In this document: one piece after another, positions 61,542 to 64,000 of the stretch | How positions within the stretch are numbered: position 1 is the first letter of the stretch | Layout of the letters: every line of letters begins with the position of its first letter | DNA from: Ephydatia muelleri | Lineage: Eukaryota; Porifera; Demospongiae; Spongillida; Spongillidae | Assembly (NCBI GenBank): GCA_013339895.1 | Contig: JABACO010000012.1 | Span: 6,901,932 to 6,965,931, forward strand | Length of the DNA stretch: 64,000 nt | Reading direction: 5' to 3' | The notes under the pieces: model-generated | The model's database searches: none | What the model was told of the DNA's origin: nothing | What the model saw: only the letters and a program-made list of their open reading frames with translations | Translations under genes and position numbers: made by a program

Positions 61542-62986
61542 AACGCTCATCATGCACGGGTGTAAGGAGGGTGGGGGGATGGGATGGGTTCGAACGAACG
61601 ACCCCCCCCCTTTCCCCAAAGCGAGATCACCTTACCTTTACCCTTGAATGTTCAACTTTAAAATCGCGTACATCAAAGTGGTAATGATTTTTGGCGCAAT
61701 GATTTACGTTATTAATAATTTCACCTTACATCACTATCGATTCTGCATGCGTGTACAAGAATTGGTATAGTCGTAGTAAAGTTCAAAAGGATTGATTACA
61801 CAAGGGTGTAATTAATGGGTCACTCATGATTGAAATTAAATATTCTCCAATGGCTATATAATATACAAAGCATCAACTAAAAGAGAATTCAACCCCCCTC
61901 CCCCCCCCCCCCCCCCCCCCCCGGCCCGCCTTTCCTGAAGGCTGAAGTTATGATGAGCCCAGATCAGCCTCTATATGTTCGATGCACCAATCACTCGTTT
62001 CGGAAAGTACGTCTAAATACACAAGACCAAATTGTTGGCCATATCCCATAAATTTCTATATAATGATATTCCGCTATTTGGCCTGGACTGGGGGGGGGGG
62101 GGGGGGGGAGGGGGTATGGAGTGTTCAGCAACTGCACTTTCTACAAAATACAGTGCCTCAAAAAAGACATTTGAATATTTCAAACACCATCCTTCTGGGT
62201 TGTCTTAGGATGCAGTAAGAATTAGGAATATGCTATGCCTGTATTTGTAGGATGTCCTGAGCATGCATGTAGATTTATTTACATATATATGCTGTCTTGA
62301 GTTTGATTGGCAAAATGTTGTGTTCATTGTACCACTTTTGTCTCCACAGTTATATTTAGTCTTAGATTCGAAACAAAATTTCATCAGTAATTATTTGCAT
62401 GATTTCATATTGTATCAAACAAGACTGAGTTGTTTGCAACTGAGTTGTGTGGCAGTGTTCCCATGTCTGCATATCAGTGAGCTTTTCTGGACTTCTGAAT
62501 TTTGGCCAGTCTATGGCTTAGTCAGGGGATCTTTAAAAATGTTATTGGTATCAAAAATACCTGCTGCCCTCTTCTAACCACATCACTGACATTTCTTTGG
62601 CTATTTCTACTGCAACAGTTGTTGTGTATATGTGACCTTGGCAATATTCCAGCTCAAATTATTTGAACTTTCGTCTGCATGTGACTTGCATGAGCATTTC
62701 AGCACCATACTGTACTTTATAAACATTGGAAAGATGCAATCTCAAAAGTGTATAAATTTCAGTCCTGCCACCTCATAACAAATGGTGAACCCTTGATCAC
62801 ACTCTCCCAATGCAGGGAGTTTAAATACTTTCATTTTTCTGTGGCTTAAAATTTTTGCTGCACTCATAATATGCCTCTTTGTGCACTAGAACTTCTGCAA
62901 TTGTTAGTTTACATTGTGACTCTTAGAGTGTTATACATGTATTTTTTTTATAAACTGTACTTTCTATAATAAGATCACTTCCACAG
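61542..62986. other. No coding feature recognised
   Basis: Contains the poly-C run 61,900-61,922 and the poly-G run 62,090-62,108, then sequence shared with 51,025-51,240 (62,222-62,420). Confidence 0.5.
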
Positions 62987-63145
62987 CCACGTTGCCTCAA
63001 GCCAATGGAGCAGCAGATCCGTTGCAAGTTACTTCAATGCCATCTGGTGAGCGTTCTTTAAATGGTATTACATCACACATGATTAGACAACAGCAACAAG
63101 TACAAATTGATCAGCTTGATGGTGTACAATATCATGTGCAACCTT
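62987..63145 (+). CDS. Phase-1 exon of a further Death-domain-family copy or continuation of copy C
   Basis: TTCCACAG acceptor, 159 bp, donor T|GTAAGTTG; phase 1 at both ends like the other exons of this family. Encodes a Gln-rich linker (MIRQQQQVQIDQLDGVQYHV). 63,240-63,560 downstream is clearly related to the sequence just before the Death-domain exons of copies A (19,130-19,410) and B (38,925-39,210), so another Death-domain exon may follow beyond the window. Confidence 0.5.
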
Positions 63146-64000
63146 GTAAGTTGAGAGTTAATTTATTTCAGGTCAATTTTATTGTATCACTGTATATCTG
63201 ACATTGATTTGTCATAAGTGCTAACATTAGGACAGACACAATTGTGTAAATATGTCAATTTACTGGTCTCAGTTATCTTTGCAACTGCTAGTATTTCCAT
63301 GTGCCAAACTTTTTATCACACACATTGTTGTATCTGGTTATTAACATAGCACAATTAAATCTTAGCTGTAGGCAGTCCCAGAACTGCTTTGGATAGAGTG
63401 TATCCAAAAGAATACAACCTGTGCTTTTCGCAATCAACACAAAAGTTACAATTGCTGTCATCTAGTTTGTGACTTGTGACTACAAAGCTATTAAAATGTT
63501 CTCTACACTAGCATCTAATACAAAGGATAGTACAAGCACAATCTTGCAAGGCTACAGTTTTGTTGAATGTGCATGGTAATATGATTACATTTTCTCTGTC
63601 GTCATCCATGCAGTGTATTGATAATAATGCCATCAGCTATTAAAAAGCTACTTCTATCATTATGCATGATTCATTTTGGTTACATATTGCATCCATTTGT
63701 GTGCTTGCATATACACAAGACTATAATTTCTATTGTAGAGTAATGTGGGCCTGAAAAAGGTTGACAAAAAAATGACTAAATTGATAAAGTGATATGCAGT
63801 GATATTTGCTAACCCCTACTTGCCCTGCTTATATAATGGCTAGTGAATAACATGCACGGCATTAGTAAAGGCTTTATATGGAAAGGAATCCTATTTACAC
63901 ATTAATGTACTGCGGTAAAACTGAAAGGGTCTTTATATACATGTGCGCCTATAAACAATATTTATACTGGGAAAGCCAATGCCTCATAAATAGGAAGTGA
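63146..64000. other. Intron-like sequence of the last duplicate
   Basis: 63,340-63,560 matches the pre-Death-domain intron of copies A and B (GTATCCAAAAGAATACAACC, GCTTTTCGCAATCAACAC). Similarity ends near 63,580 and no Death-domain exon is seen before the window ends. Confidence 0.55.

Overview
The window looks like nuclear DNA of an early-branching animal, most plausibly a sponge. That assignment is inference, from intron-rich animal genes in AT-rich DNA, an intronless cytosolic HSP70, a filamin-type actin-binding gene, a local expansion of Death-domain exons, and dense microsatellites, MITEs and relic transposons. No search could be run. Exon structures were read by hand from splice signals, reading frame and phase agreement.

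Left third (1-13,200): ordinary host genes. An 8-exon gene for a coiled-coil protein ending in a C2HC zinc finger (3785 back to 468) lies head to head with a 6-exon methylmalonyl-CoA epimerase gene (3887-10664). Only about 100 bp separate the two start codons, so they probably share one promoter. An intronless HSP70 gene with its own TATA box and heat-shock elements follows (11143-13107). Introns here are packed with CA/TG tracts and short minisatellites.

Middle and right (about 14,700-64,000): a segmentally duplicated, transposon-riddled region built around an apparently undescribed gene. Copy A (15484-28754) can be read as a 5-exon, 511-residue protein: Ser/His-rich N-terminus, cytosolic Death domain, first membrane span, roughly 215-residue Cys-containing ectodomain with five N-glycosylation sequons, second membrane span and a short basic tail. 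All its internal exon joins are phase 1. Copy B (37,728-43,130) is a pseudogene, with a stop in the Death domain and a LINE fragment in the membrane exon. Copy C (52,100-60,950) keeps intact linker, Death-domain and small exons, and another phase-1 exon lies at 62,987-63,145. The last intron of copy A holds a RAG1/Transib-like transposase relic and a 3 kb inverted pair of arrays of about 164-bp repeats.

Converging on copy A is a 7-exon minus-strand gene (33665 back to 29252) for a short tandem-CH-domain (filamin-like) protein. Pieces of its 3' end recur next to copy B in the opposite relative orientation. A gypsy-type integrase fossil (35,940-37,700) abuts copy B and a Ty3/gypsy pol fossil lies in copy C. 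From 43,800 to 52,000 there is mostly TG-rich and 42-bp tandem arrays, a nearly perfect 250-bp palindromic element and a 715-bp TIR element, with only weak hints of coding exons.
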